Assembly (NCBI RefSeq): GCF_004011155.1
Contig: NZ_RJWG01000006.1
Span: forward strand, 62,001 to 126,000
Direction: 5' to 3'
Length of the DNA stretch: 64,000 nt
Source: Clostridium prolinivorans
Lineage (GTDB): Bacteria > Bacillota > Clostridia > Clostridiales > Clostridiaceae
The translations under genes and the position numbers were made by a program. Every line of letters starts with the position of its first letter. Within the stretch, counting starts at the first letter, position 1. Below, one piece after another: positions 46,101 through 59,078 of the stretch. The notes under the pieces are model-generated. The model did not search any database. It had not been told where the DNA came from and worked only from the letters and a program-made list of their open reading frames with translations.

Positions 46101-46176
46101 ACATTAAATATCTCCTTCTTAGTAGGCTTACAATATTATGATATGTACTATATAAAAAAATGTGATTGAAGTAATA

Positions 46177-47010
46177 TTATTTTTTTAACACAAATTTATT
46201 TATAGCTTTTGCCACCCCATTATTATCATTTGTATCTGTTATAAAGTCTGCTTTATTTTTTACTATATCAATAGCATTACCCATAGCTATTCCCATACCT
46301 GCAAATTCTATCATTGACAAATCATTTTCACTATCACCAATTGCTATAATTTTTTCTCTATCTATGCCGTAATAAGAACTTAATATTTCCACAGCTCTTC
46401 CTTTTGAAACACCTTTATTAGTAATTTCAATGTTATATTTTGTTGAACTTGCAATTTCTATTTCATCTATTGTTTTTAATTCATCTCTGATTTTTTTTAA
46501 TTTATTTTCATCTTTGCTCATAACTTCACATTTTATTATATTTTCTTTTTCAAGTTTAAATATATTATCCCATTTAGTCCAAAAGGGCACATATTGAAAG
46601 CATAAATTTTTATTAAATATTCCTTTTAATTTTAAATATTGCATAAAAATTCTCCATACTATACTGCTTGAATAAATTTTATCAGGCGTCAAAAAAGTAG
46701 GGTTAACGTTATATTTTGAGAATACATCTATTAGCTTTAAACATACACTTTCTTTTAAAATGTTTTTATAAATAATTTCATCTTTATCTTTTTCTTTTAT
46801 AAATGCTCCATTTGAAGCAATTACTGGAGATTTTACCCCTAAAAGATTAGAAAAATACTCAGCATCAGTATAAATTCTTCCAGTATTAACAACTATATGA
46901 ACTCCCATACTATGTGCTTTTTTAATTGTTTCTTTAGATAATTCACTTATACTGTGTTTACTGTTTAATAAAGTCCCATCCATATCTATACAAATTAATT
47001 CATAATCCAT
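46177..47010 (-). CDS. Cof-type HAD phosphatase
   Basis: The 277-residue HAD-IIB hydrolase has motif I ICIDMDGTLLNSKHSI, motif II in VVNTGR, the C2 cap and motif III/IV KGRAVE plus IAIGDSENDLSMIE. It should remove phosphate from a sugar phosphate or a cofactor. The longest frame opens with GTG at 47019. The ATG at 47010 has AGGTGA at the right distance and is preferred. It follows the beta-glucoside operon after a terminator. Confidence 0.9.
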   Translation of the reverse strand: MDYELICIDMDGTLLNSKHSISELSKETIKKAHSMGVHIVVNTGRIYTDAEYFSNLLGVKSPVIASNGAFIKEKDKDEIIYKNILKESVCLKLIDVFSKYNVNPTFLTPDKIYSSSIVWRIFMQYLKLKGIFNKNLCFQYVPFWTKWDNIFKLEKENIIKCEVMSKDENKLKKIRDELKTIDEIEIASSTKYNIEITNKGVSKGRAVEILSSYYGIDREKIIAIGDSENDLSMIEFAGMGIAMGNAIDIVKNKADFITDTNDNNGVAKAINKFVLKK

Positions 47011-47039
47011 AAAAATCACCTATCTATTTTACAAATTAA

Positions 47040-47068
47040 ATAAAGTGCAGTTTTTTACTGCACTTTAT
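47040..47068 (-). terminator. Terminator of the beta-glucoside operon
   Basis: Arms TAAAGTGCAG (47041-47050) and CTGCACTTTA (47058-47067), loop of seven bases and a T-run. It follows the GH1 stop. Confidence 0.85.
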
Positions 47069-47081
47069 TATTTTATTATAA

Positions 47082-50582
<3,501 letters not shown>

Positions 50583-50599
50583 AAAACAATATTATATTT

Positions 50600-51430
50600 T
50601 TATCTTTGAGTTATACGCTGAATATGAATTGTTAAATATAGTTTTTCTTCATCTGATAGTTCTATTCCTAAATATTTTTCTATTTTTAACATACATTCAT
50701 AAGCTTTTTTATACTTTGTTTTAACCTTTTTTAGTAAAAAATCATCTTCTACTTCATTTATCTGTTCTTTTTTATTTAACCTTTGGAAAAAAAATCTTAA
50801 ATGTGTAACAAATCTTTCATAGCTTATTGATTTTTCATCTAAAGTTATACCATAAGTATACCTTACAATGTTTAAAATATCTTGTATTTTTTTAGTTTGA
50901 TCAGCTATGTTTTCTATATTAGAAAATGAATTATTTATTTGAGCATTTATTAAATGCAGGGCTATATTTCCTGCCTCATCTTCTGGAAGCTTTTTACCCA
51001 ATTCACTTTCTATAAATTCTAATGCTTTTAATCCAATATTATACTCTTTAGGATAAAATTTTTTAATCTCCCAAATTAAAGGGTTTGAATTTTTTATACC
51101 TTCATCAAACAGTTTAATAGTATTGTAAATATGATCAGTGAGGGTAACATATAAATAATCATTTAATTTAACATTTAATATATTTTTTGCATATTCAATA
51201 ATGTCATAACACAAAGAAACATATTCTGAAGGGACATCTTCTAGTAATAGCTTAAATTTTTCTGAAGCATCTTTTTGTTTAAGAATAAATATCTTTTCAA
51301 TTAGATTTTCGTCTACTTCATCGCCTACACTTTTTTTAAATGCAATTCCACAACCCATAATAACAATATCATTTTTATTTGAATCTTTTGCTACTATAGC
51401 ATTGTTATTAAATATCTTTTTTATTATCAT
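50600..51430 (-). CDS. licT: BglG/LicT-family transcription antiterminator
   Basis: The 276-residue protein has the RNA-binding CAT domain (residues 1-56, MIIKKIFNNNAIVAKDSNKND), PRD1 (about 65-165, with YVTLTDHIYNTI and PEDEAGNIALHLINAQ) and PRD2 (about 170-276, with YERFVTHLRFFFQRL and YLTIHIQRI). When unphosphorylated by EII and active, it binds RAT RNA and prevents termination. The frame can start at a TTG at 51448, but GGGGGGG covers those codons, so the ATG at 51430 is the start. Two RAT sites, before it and after it, match its family. Confidence 0.95.
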   Translation of the reverse strand: MIIKKIFNNNAIVAKDSNKNDIVIMGCGIAFKKSVGDEVDENLIEKIFILKQKDASEKFKLLLEDVPSEYVSLCYDIIEYAKNILNVKLNDYLYVTLTDHIYNTIKLFDEGIKNSNPLIWEIKKFYPKEYNIGLKALEFIESELGKKLPEDEAGNIALHLINAQINNSFSNIENIADQTKKIQDILNIVRYTYGITLDEKSISYERFVTHLRFFFQRLNKKEQINEVEDDFLLKKVKTKYKKAYECMLKIEKYLGIELSDEEKLYLTIHIQRITQR

Positions 51431-51469
51431 ATTTCCCCCCCTTTTCAATCTATATTTTTAACAAAAAAG

Positions 51470-51546
51470 CCTTAACTTATTAACATAGATAAAATAAATC
51501 CATGTTAATAAGTTAAGGTCTCGCCTGATCGAATCAGTAACAATCC
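51470..51546 (-). promoter_or_regulatory. RAT site and terminator upstream of licT
   Basis: Minus strand GGATTGTTACTG...CAGGCGAGACC (51517-51546) overlaps a strong terminator with 17-bp perfect arms (51470-51486 and 51502-51518) and a T-run. It places licT under its own control, a positive loop. Confidence 0.95.
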
Positions 51547-51662
51547 AAAATACTTATAAACGTTTTCTGATATATAAAGAATAACTTATTTTATTTTAAT
51601 TGTCAATATTTTTTTTGTATTTTTTAATTTTTTATCTCTTATTTTTGTAGACTATTGTAAAA

Positions 51663-51735
51663 TAGCCGCAAATCTTAGTGCTTTTTGTATATTTATATTT
51701 TAATAAATTTAATCAAAGCCCTTAATTTACGGCTA
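51663..51735 (-). terminator. Long hairpin of the TAGCCGCAAAT family, copy C
   Basis: Outer arms TAGCCGCAAAT (51663-51673) and ATTTACGGCTA (51725-51735) with one mismatch, and TTAGTGCTTT/AAAGCCCTTAA continuing inward. It follows the folBK stop and closes the folate operon. Confidence 0.65.
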
Positions 51736-51746
51736 TTTATTATATT

Positions 51747-52571
51747 TTAAAGATTTTGAACTTTTGATAGTTCTTCTTCCAAAGATATTATCCTCTTATT
51801 TAGTATTGGATGTATTAAATAAGGTGCTATATCACTTAATGGTTTCAATACAAATAATCTCTCATGCATTCTTGGATGAGGTACTGTAATCTCTTCAGAT
51901 GATGTTATTATATCATCATAAAGAAGTACATCTAAGTCTATAGTTCTAGGTCCCCATTTTATAATTCTCTCTCTTTTTAATTCTTTTTCAATATTAAGCA
52001 AAAATCTAATTAATTCTTCAGGTGTAAGTAAAGTTTTTATTTCTGCTGCACAATTTAAAAATTCATCTTGATCTAAATATCCAACAGGTTTTGTATTGTA
52101 TATATTTGATACTTTCTCTACTCTGCATTTATCAGTATTTATGTATTCTAAAGCCTTTTTTATATTTTCCTCTTTATCTCCCATATTAGAACCAAGACCT
52201 ATATAAGCTTTATGCCAATACCTTTCAATTTCTACGGCAGCATAATCTAACGACTTTCCAATAGGTGCCCATGGCTTTTTTACTAATACTTTAACTCCTT
52301 CTGCTTGATAATAATTAAGCAAAATAAAATTTGCTAAAGCTTCAGCAGATTTTTCAATCAAATTATAACTTTCCTTTGTAAATTCTCTTTCTATATCATG
52401 ACAAAGCTTTGCATAATTTACTGTTGCATTTAAATTATCTGTTTTCCCTGCCTCTCTTAAACTAAGACTAAGTTCTATGGATATTAAAAATTTTTGTCCC
52501 ATATTTTTTTCTTCTTTATTAACACCATGAAAAGCATATACCTCTAAATCTTTTATATATATTTTGTCCAT
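51747..52571 (-). CDS. folK: Dihydroneopterin aldolase / HPPK fusion (FolB-FolK)
   Basis: The 274-residue protein joins two steps of folate synthesis. Residues 1-118 are FolB (IYIKDLEVYAFHGVNKEEK, with the catalytic Lys in VLVKKPWAPI), which makes 6-hydroxymethyl-dihydropterin. Residues 119-274 are FolK (AYIGLGSNMGDKEENI, IVKWGPRTIDLDVLLYDD-type IIKWGPRTIDLDVLLY and PHPRMHERLFVL), the pyrophosphokinase. Both active sites look intact. It is the last gene of the operon, 21 bases after folP. This fusion is common in clostridia. Confidence 0.95.
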   Translation of the reverse strand: MDKIYIKDLEVYAFHGVNKEEKNMGQKFLISIELSLSLREAGKTDNLNATVNYAKLCHDIEREFTKESYNLIEKSAEALANFILLNYYQAEGVKVLVKKPWAPIGKSLDYAAVEIERYWHKAYIGLGSNMGDKEENIKKALEYINTDKCRVEKVSNIYNTKPVGYLDQDEFLNCAAEIKTLLTPEELIRFLLNIEKELKRERIIKWGPRTIDLDVLLYDDIITSSEEITVPHPRMHERLFVLKPLSDIAPYLIHPILNKRIISLEEELSKVQNL

Positions 52572-52591
52572 AAATCCACCAACCCAAATAA

Positions 52592-53410
52592 TTATTTTCT
52601 AACAATAGCATCTGTCATCATACATGCTCTTTTATTTTGTATAATATCATGAACCCTTACAAAATCACAATTTTTCATTATACCTATAACTGTTGTAGCT
52701 ATAGTTCCTTCTACTCTATCTTCAGGAGGGAGGTTTAATGTATTTCCTATCATTGATTTTCTTGATGTTGCTAACATTACAGGATAACCTAAAGTAGTTA
52801 ATTTTTCTAATTTATTCATAACAATTAGATTTTGATTATAATCTTTAGCAAAACCAATACCAGGATCTAAAATAATTTTATCTGGACTTACTCCTGCTTT
52901 TAAAGCAATTTTTATACTTTCTTTCAAATCATTAATAATATCATCTATAATATTATCATAAATATTATTATTTCTATTATGCATTAAGCAGCATGCAGCA
53001 TCATATTTAGCCGCTACTTGTGCAATTTTAGGTTCTCTTTTAAATCCCCATACATCATTTATAAGAGATGCTCCTTCTTTAACAGCTATTTCAGCCACAT
53101 TAGCTTTATATGTATCTACAGAAATAGGAACATCTATCTCTTTTGCTAAAGCCCTTATTACAGGTATTACCCTTTTTATTTCTTCTTCTTCACTTACAGG
53201 AATATGATTTGGTCTTGTAGATTCTCCTCCAACATCTATAATATCTGCTCCTTGCTCAACCATTTCTTTAGCACGTTTTACAGCACTTTCAAGTGTATTA
53301 AATTTTCCACCATCAGAAAAAGAATCCGGCGTTACATTAAGTATTCCCATAATATAAGTCCTTTTGCCAAGTTCAAATTCACTTTTACCTATTTTTATAA
53401 TTTTACTCAA
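52592..53410 (-). CDS. folP: Dihydropteroate synthase
   Basis: The 272-residue TIM-barrel enzyme couples the pterin pyrophosphate to p-aminobenzoate and is the sulfonamide target. Motifs: MGILNVTPDSFSDGGK, DVGGESTRPNHIPV, DVWGF, LDPGIGFAKDYNQN and VRVHDI at the C-terminus. All are intact. AGGTGAT box. It lies between the MFS gene and folBK. Confidence 0.96.
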   Translation of the reverse strand: MSKIIKIGKSEFELGKRTYIMGILNVTPDSFSDGGKFNTLESAVKRAKEMVEQGADIIDVGGESTRPNHIPVSEEEEIKRVIPVIRALAKEIDVPISVDTYKANVAEIAVKEGASLINDVWGFKREPKIAQVAAKYDAACCLMHNRNNNIYDNIIDDIINDLKESIKIALKAGVSPDKIILDPGIGFAKDYNQNLIVMNKLEKLTTLGYPVMLATSRKSMIGNTLNLPPEDRVEGTIATTVIGIMKNCDFVRVHDIIQNKRACMMTDAIVRK

Positions 53411-53452
53411 CTAAAATCACCTCTTTCTTTAGTTATATATCAAATATAAATA

Positions 53453-54613
53453 TTAAATTTTAAACTTTACTATATTATTTATTTTTTCACTACTTATAAA
53501 CATAATAATCATCAATATTAAAATGAATACCGGATAAAGCCCCATTCCTATCTTTCCAAAAACTAATCCAAGAACTGGCGGCACTAAAGTTGTACCAATG
53601 TAGGCACTAGCCATTTGTATACCCATAAGCCTTGAAGAATTGCTTTTACCAAAACGTACCGGTGTTTCATGAAGCATAGAAGGATAAATAGGAGCACATC
53701 CCATCCCTATAAAAATAAGACCAAAAAGATTTATATAAGGTTTATCAAAAACTAAAAGCAAAATAGCACCTATACCTATAATAATCTGCCCTGCTCTTAT
53801 TAAGTCTGTATTTTTAAACTTAACTGTAATAAATCCGCTAATAAATCTTCCTATAGTAATACCTAAATAATACATAGATACCCACGCTGCTGCAACATTA
53901 GGAGAAATATTTTTTATCTGCACAAAATAACTGGCTCCCCATAACCCAGCAGTACTTTCTAAAGCACAATAGCAAAAGAAACCTATAAGTGCTGGCAATA
54001 TTCCAGAGAGTTTAAATATACTTTCTTTTTCACTTTCCTCTTCTAAATTTTCCATTTCACTATCATTATACGTTTTCCAAAGAGGTAAAGCAGCAAACAA
54101 AATTATAACTAAACACATCTGAATTATTGATACAGTTAAATAACCTTTATGCCATGAGCTTTTTTTAGATATAGCAGCTGACATAATAATAGGACCTAAT
54201 GTTGCACCAACTCCCCAAAAACAATGAAGCCAGCTCATATGCCTTGCTGAAAAATGCAAAGCTACAAAATTATTAAGTCCAGAGTCAACAGCACCTGCAC
54301 CAAGTCCTAATGGTATTGCCATTATACAAAGCCATAAGTAATTTTTACTTATAGAAAAACCAAACAAAGCTACAGCAGTCATAAAAACACTTATTAGTGT
54401 AAGTTTTCCAGTACCTAATTTTTTAATTAATTTACCACTTATTAAACTTGAAACAATAGTACCTCCAGATATAATCATAGATATTAATCCTGCTCCTTGT
54501 ATTGGCAAAGAAAAATCACTTCTTATAGCAGGCCATGCAGCTCCAAGCATAGAATCAGGAAGTCCTAAGCTTATAAAAGCTATGTAAATAATAATTAATA
54601 ATAATGTTACCAT
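53453..54613 (-). CDS. MFS transporter within the folate operon
   Basis: The 386-residue protein has twelve predicted membrane helices and MFS features (GLPDSMLGAAWPAIR at the first helix, GKLIKKLGTGKLTLIS in the loop between helices 2 and 3). It resembles the FucP/YfkF-like group of sugar or unknown-substrate carriers. It is embedded between the HD gene and folP on the same strand with gaps of about 40 bases. Export or uptake of a pterin, pABA or folate would fit the context, but this is inference. Confidence 0.8.
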   Translation of the reverse strand: MVTLLLIIIYIAFISLGLPDSMLGAAWPAIRSDFSLPIQGAGLISMIISGGTIVSSLISGKLIKKLGTGKLTLISVFMTAVALFGFSISKNYLWLCIMAIPLGLGAGAVDSGLNNFVALHFSARHMSWLHCFWGVGATLGPIIMSAAISKKSSWHKGYLTVSIIQMCLVIILFAALPLWKTYNDSEMENLEEESEKESIFKLSGILPALIGFFCYCALESTAGLWGASYFVQIKNISPNVAAAWVSMYYLGITIGRFISGFITVKFKNTDLIRAGQIIIGIGAILLLVFDKPYINLFGLIFIGMGCAPIYPSMLHETPVRFGKSNSSRLMGIQMASAYIGTTLVPPVLGLVFGKIGMGLYPVFILILMIIMFISSEKINNIVKFKI

Positions 54614-54654
54614 TTCTCTTCTCCCCTAAATTAATTTATTTAGTCCCCCAAATT

Positions 54655-55146
54655 TTAATATATAATGTTGAAGTTTTTATTTTCTTCTTTCCAATTACAG
54701 CTTTCTCTTGCAGAGCATTTAAAGCAGTTTCTAGATTTTTTATCACTAAAATAAATAATACTTGCTAATTTATTTTCATTATTATCTAAATTTCTATGTT
54801 CTGAAATAGCTTTAGTTATTTCATTTATTTCTTCTTCATTATAATTAGCTGATTTGAGAATATCAATTGATAATTCACAGCCAGCAATATTATGAGGAAT
54901 TCCTTGTTCATATTGTTTTAATCTTCCAATATCATGTAAAAGAGCTGCAGCATATATAATATCCTTTTTTATATTTAGTTTATTTTCTAAATTTATAATA
55001 TAAGCAATTCTTGCTACATCTAAAAAATGTTCTATATTATGCTTGCAATAAATTCTATCTTTTTCATAATTTTCGATTTTTTTAATACATTCAATATAAA
55101 ACTTATTATTAAGTATTAAATTTATTCTGTCTATATTTTCATTCAT
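54655..55146 (-). CDS. HD domain protein of the folate operon, with Cys cluster
   Basis: The 163-residue protein is an HD phosphohydrolase: HNIEHFLDVAR, the HD doublet in AALLHDIGRLKQY, PHNIAGCELS and SEHRNLD give the full metal-binding set. It ends with a compact cysteine group (NCFKCSARESCNW), as CX2CX5C, that could bind zinc or iron-sulfur. The frame opens with a TTG at 55176 inside folE, but the ATG at 55146 has AGGGTGA in front and leaves a 10-base gap to folE, so I use that. It sits directly after folE. No Nudix-type dihydroneopterin triphosphate pyrophosphatase is in the operon, so it might do that step. This is inference. Confidence 0.75.
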   Translation of the reverse strand: MNENIDRINLILNNKFYIECIKKIENYEKDRIYCKHNIEHFLDVARIAYIINLENKLNIKKDIIYAAALLHDIGRLKQYEQGIPHNIAGCELSIDILKSANYNEEEINEITKAISEHRNLDNNENKLASIIYFSDKKSRNCFKCSARESCNWKEENKNFNIIY

Positions 55147-55156
55147 CTCTTTCACC

Positions 55157-55714
55157 CTAATCTCTAATAAGCTCAAGAGCTTCTTCTCTAAGTTTTAAAT
55201 TTTCTTCAAATATTCCTCTAACAGTTAAAGTTTTAGTTTTACTTCCTGGCTTTTTAATTCCTCTCATATTCATACATAAATGTTCAGCCTCTATTATAAC
55301 TATAACACCTTGTGCATCAAGATATTTTTTTAATGCATCTGCTATATCAGAAGTCATTCTTTCTTGAAGCTGTGGTCTTTTTGCATATACTTCTACAGTT
55401 CTAGCAAGTTTACTTAACCCTGCAACCTTACCATTTGGTATGTAAGCTATATGGACTTTCCCATAAAAAGGCAAAAAATGATGTTCACACATGGAGTAAA
55501 AAGGTATGTCCTTTTCAATCACTATATCATTATTTTTAACAGAAAAAGTTTTAGACAAATGCTTTTTTGCACTTTCATCTATACCTGAAAATATTTCTTC
55601 ATACATTCTTGCTATTCTATCAGGAGTTTCAATAAGCCCCTCTCTTTCAGGATCTTCACCTATTGCTTCAATTATCATTTTTACTGCTTCTTTTATTTTG
55701 TTATGATCTATCAT
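55157..55714 (-). CDS. folE: GTP cyclohydrolase I
   Basis: The 185-residue enzyme converts GTP to dihydroneopterin triphosphate. It has [16 protein letters not shown], the zinc ligands Cys76 and His79 in [31 protein letters not shown] and the third ligand Cys in [11 protein letters not shown]. It is full length. The start overlaps the pabC stop by 4 bases. Confidence 0.97.
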   Translation of the reverse strand: MIDHNKIKEAVKMIIEAIGEDPEREGLIETPDRIARMYEEIFSGIDESAKKHLSKTFSVKNNDIVIEKDIPFYSMCEHHFLPFYGKVHIAYIPNGKVAGLSKLARTVEVYAKRPQLQERMTSDIADALKKYLDAQGVIVIIEAEHLCMNMRGIKKPGSKTKTLTVRGIFEENLKLREEALELIRD

Positions 55715-56493
55715 GACTTAACTCCTTTTTTAGCTTTATTGTTTTTAATATATTCATTATAATAGTTCCTTATTTCTTCATAAATTTTGTGTTTGGGAAA
55801 ATATAAATTCTCAAATTGTCTAACCCACATAACACCAAGCAAGCTGTTTGTAATAAACATTCCCTTGCATTGTTTAATAACACTTAATGGTATTTTCCCT
55901 TCAATTATATTAAATTTTGAGCCTAATTTATTAATAATAAAATTACGGACAACTCCATTTAAAAGTCCACATTCTACGGAAGGCGTTAATATAAAATCAT
56001 CTAAAATTATGAATATATTTGACATAGTTCCTTCTGTAATATAATCATTTATATTCAAAAATACAGCTTCATCAAATCCTTGCTTTTGCCATTTCTCTTT
56101 TTCAATTATATTTTCAAGGTAATTAAAACTTTTTAAACTCACAATTGGGCTTTCAGGATTTTTTTTAATGCTGCTTAATTTAATTTTAAATCCTCTATCG
56201 TAATAATCTTCTGTATACTTTAGCTCACGTGCACTTAAAATTATATTTTTTTCAGAAACCATAATTTTAAGTGCGCAATTTGTAACTCCACATATATTAT
56301 CATAAACCATTTTTGAATTAACTTCATTATTAATTTCTAATTTTTTAAGACCTTTATTTAATCTTTCTAAATGTTCATCTAAAAAAACAGGTTCTTTTAA
56401 AATAAGAATAGTTTCAAATAAGCCTTTACCAAAAAAGAAACCACTGTCATATTCTATAATAGGCTTATCATTTTTTATTAAATTGATTATCAT
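55711..56493 (-). CDS. pabC: Aminodeoxychorismate lyase (class IV aminotransferase fold)
   Basis: The 260-residue PLP enzyme releases pyruvate from aminodeoxychorismate to give p-aminobenzoate. It has [11 protein letters not shown] near the start, the PLP Lys in [11 protein letters not shown], and EGTMSNIF with the [11 protein letters not shown] that follows. The context between pabB and folE makes PabC much more likely than a D-amino acid or branched-chain aminotransferase. It overlaps pabB and folE by 4 bases on each side. Confidence 0.93.
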   Translation of the reverse strand: MIINLIKNDKPIIEYDSGFFFGKGLFETILILKEPVFLDEHLERLNKGLKKLEINNEVNSKMVYDNICGVTNCALKIMVSEKNIILSARELKYTEDYYDRGFKIKLSSIKKNPESPIVSLKSFNYLENIIEKEKWQKQGFDEAVFLNINDYITEGTMSNIFIILDDFILTPSVECGLLNGVVRNFIINKLGSKFNIIEGKIPLSVIKQCKGMFITNSLLGVMWVRQFENLYFPKHKIYEEIRNYYNEYIKNNKAKKGVKS

Positions 56494-57863
56494 ATAGGCC
56501 CTTCTTTCCCAAGAACTTTCATAAGAGCAGCCGCCTTATGAAGAGTTTCTTCATATTCAAAAGCACAATCAGATTCCCATGTAATTCCTCCTCCAACACC
56601 AAAAGACGCTTTACCTTCCATCATTAATATAGTTCTTATTACTATGTTTAAATCAATGTTACCATCAAAACCTATATACCCTATTGAACCCGTATAAATA
56701 TTCCTTCGAGCCTTCTCAAGTTCATTAATTATCTCCATAGAACGTATTTTAGGTGCTCCAGTAATAGATCCCCCAGGAAAACATGCCTTAATACAATCAA
56801 TGCTGCTTTTTTCATCTTCAAGTTCTCCAATTACAGTAGATACTAAATGATGTACTGAAGGATATGTTTCAATTTTAAACATTTCTTTAACTTTTACTGA
56901 ATGAGGTTTGCATACTTTACTTAAATCATTTCTCTCTAAATCTACAATCATTAAAAGTTCAGATTTATCTTTTTCGCTATTTTTGAGTTCTTCTAAAAAC
57001 AATTTATCTTCTTTATTATTTTTACCTCTTGGTCTTGTGCCTTTTATTGGGCGAGTTTCTACTAGTCTATCTTTAATTTTTAAAAACCTCTCAGGCGACG
57101 AAGATAAAATTGCAAATTCATCCAAATTCATAAATGCAGAAAAAGGAGCAGGATTAATATGCCTTAAGTCTTTATAAACTTCATAAGGCTTTCTTTTACA
57201 ATCACAAGTAAATCTTTGCGACAAATTAAGAACATAAGTATCCCCATTTCTTATATATTCTTTTACTTTATTTACAGTGTTTATATATTCTTCTTTAGTA
57301 AAATTAGATTTAAAAATTTTTTTATTAATATTATAGTCTGCATCATCGTAAACAATTTTTTTGCCATTTTTTATTTTGTTCTCTATTTCATTAATACTAG
57401 AACAAGTGTCTTTAAGTATTCCTAACGCTGTAATATAAGTTTTTTTTAATAAATTATCAATAATAATTATATTATCATAAAAATTAAAATATAAAGAAGG
57501 TATATTAATATCTTCATAAGATTTTTTAGGAATATTTTCTAATTCCATTCCAATATCATAAGAAATATATCCAATTCCTCCAGCTACAAAAGGTAATCCT
57601 GTTTTATTTTCAATATTATATTCTTCTAAAATATAATTTATTTTTTTAAATATATCTCCCTTTTCAATTACATCATTATATTTTATCAATCCATTTTTTA
57701 CTTTTAAAGTCAAAAATGGATTGATACCAATAAATGAATACCTGCCAAGATTAGAAAAATCACTTCCACTATCTAAAATAGCCGAATTAATTTCATCTTT
57801 AAAAATAGAATATATATCAAATGGATCTAGCAAAGTATCAATAGCTTTAATTGATAATTTCAA
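56490..57863 (-). CDS. pabB: Aminodeoxychorismate synthase component I
   Basis: The 457-residue chorismate-utilising enzyme adds ammonia from PabA to chorismate. The C-terminal domain has LNLSQRF, SSSPERFLKI, ETRPIKGTRPRG, IVDLERNDLSKVC, FPGGSITGAPKIRSMEII and GSIGYIGFDG. The NLSQRF start of the chorismate domain and the neighbouring pabC support PabB over anthranilate synthase. It overlaps pabA by 4 bases, fitting a complex made in fixed ratio. Confidence 0.95.
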   Translation of the reverse strand: MKLSIKAIDTLLDPFDIYSIFKDEINSAILDSGSDFSNLGRYSFIGINPFLTLKVKNGLIKYNDVIEKGDIFKKINYILEEYNIENKTGLPFVAGGIGYISYDIGMELENIPKKSYEDINIPSLYFNFYDNIIIIDNLLKKTYITALGILKDTCSSINEIENKIKNGKKIVYDDADYNINKKIFKSNFTKEEYINTVNKVKEYIRNGDTYVLNLSQRFTCDCKRKPYEVYKDLRHINPAPFSAFMNLDEFAILSSSPERFLKIKDRLVETRPIKGTRPRGKNNKEDKLFLEELKNSEKDKSELLMIVDLERNDLSKVCKPHSVKVKEMFKIETYPSVHHLVSTVIGELEDEKSSIDCIKACFPGGSITGAPKIRSMEIINELEKARRNIYTGSIGYIGFDGNIDLNIVIRTILMMEGKASFGVGGGITWESDCAFEYEETLHKAAALMKVLGKEGPI

Positions 57864-58447
57864 AATCTATTCCTCCTGCCTCTAACTTCCAATAAAAAGT
57901 TTTTTAGCATCTTATGTCCATATTCTGTAAGTTCAGCTTCAGGATGAAATTGAACACCTTCAATTAAGTATTTTTTATGTTTAACTGCCATAATTACACC
58001 ATCTTCAGTTTCAGCAGTAATTTTAAGCTCTGACGGCAAAGTATGTTTATCAACTATTAATGAATGATATCTTGTTACATTTATAGGATTTTTAAGTCCT
58101 TTAAAAACTCCCTGACTGTTATGATAAATAGGGGTTACTTTCCCGTGAACAGGTTTTTCCCCTTTTATTATTTTACTGCCAAAATAGCTGCAAATTGTCT
58201 GATGCCCTAAACAAATTCCAAGAATAGGAGTTTTTTCTTTAAAATAATGTACTACATCTAAACAAATACCCGCTTCTAATGGACTTTTAGGACCAGGCGA
58301 TAGTATTATTGCTTCTGGATTTAATTCTTCTATCTGCTTTAAAGTTATTTTATCATTTCTATATACACATATTTCTTCATTTATTTCTTTAAAATATCTA
58401 AAAAGATTATATACAAAAGAATCATAATTATCTATCATCAAAATCAT
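57860..58447 (-). CDS. pabA: Aminodeoxychorismate synthase component II (glutamine amidotransferase)
   Basis: The 195-residue class I amidotransferase supplies ammonia to PabB. It has NYDSFVYNLFRYF, LSPGPKSPLEAGICLD, the nucleophile Cys in GICLGHQTICSYFG and the His-Glu pair in GVQFHPEAELT. It is the first gene of the pab-fol operon. An AGAGGAAT box precedes the ATG. In some bacteria this subunit also serves anthranilate synthase; no trp genes are in the window. Confidence 0.95.
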   Translation of the reverse strand: MILMIDNYDSFVYNLFRYFKEINEEICVYRNDKITLKQIEELNPEAIILSPGPKSPLEAGICLDVVHYFKEKTPILGICLGHQTICSYFGSKIIKGEKPVHGKVTPIYHNSQGVFKGLKNPINVTRYHSLIVDKHTLPSELKITAETEDGVIMAVKHKKYLIEGVQFHPEAELTEYGHKMLKNFLLEVRGRRNRF

Positions 58448-58754
58448 ATTTAATTCCTCTTATATGTTTTTATATACTTTTAATTTTTTAATTATTATAT
58501 AATATAATGGCATTTTTTTAAACAGTAATAATTTAATTATAAATTATTAAAATTTTTGTGTTAAATTTTTATTTTTTCAACTTTTTTATTTTAAAGTAAA
58601 ATAAATTATTTTTTGCTTTTATTACATTAAAAACTATATATTAACATTTTCACTTGCATATATAAATAAAAATTAATAAAAACATAAATAAACTTCAACT
58701 ATGAATAATATGATACTTTTCCCAAACATATTATGTAATATGGAGGTGAATAAA
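58448..58754. other. Intergenic region between the folate operon and a divergent small gene
   Basis: About 300 AT-rich bases that must hold two divergent promoters. I could not pick convincing -35/-10 pairs, and no riboswitch-like core is visible, so the pab-fol operon does not seem to have a THF riboswitch. Confidence 0.4.
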
Positions 58755-58997
58755 TTGGAAAATAATATATCCAATAAAAATACTGAAAATTTAATAAATC
58801 TAATTCCTTATATACAAAATCAACTTTTAAATAAGAAACTACAAGGAAATAAATTTATTCTTTATACTAAAGATATATTTAATATAATGGAAATATTTGA
58901 ACTTATTATTAATAAACAAAGTATTGAAAACAAATTATTTTATATAGAGCATATTTCTTATCAGATTCAACTTCAAATTGAAGACTATATAAAATAA
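58755..58997 (+). CDS. Small protein of unknown function
   Basis: An 80-residue protein whose start I set at the TTG at 58755, because GGAGGTG lies 6 bases upstream. Longer frames from ATGs at 58701 or 58740 would place this box inside the coding region. It is predicted helical, with Asn, Ile, Lys and Glu dominating, and has no signal, no cysteine and no recognised domain. A strong terminator follows, so it is a single-gene unit. Confidence 0.6.
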   Translation: MENNISNKNTENLINLIPYIQNQLLNKKLQGNKFILYTKDIFNIMEIFELIINKQSIENKLFYIEHISYQIQLQIEDYIK

Positions 58998-59007
58998 GTT
59001 TGAAAAA

Positions 59008-59060
59008 AGTTTTGCAAGGAGTAGAAATATAATCCTCATTTTTCTATTCCTTGCAAAACT
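59008..59060. terminator. Terminator between convergent genes
   Basis: 20-bp arms (59008-59027 and 59041-59060, AGTTTTGCAAGGA core) with a single G-T pair. It serves the small gene on the plus strand and the TPR gene on the minus strand. Confidence 0.85.
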
Positions 59061-59078
59061 ATAAAATTTAATTTTTAT

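Noticed and set aside
58448-58700. Possible THF riboswitch before the folate operon
   Set aside because: I could not find the conserved core or paired arms. The region has no stable hairpin and is plain AT-rich sequence.
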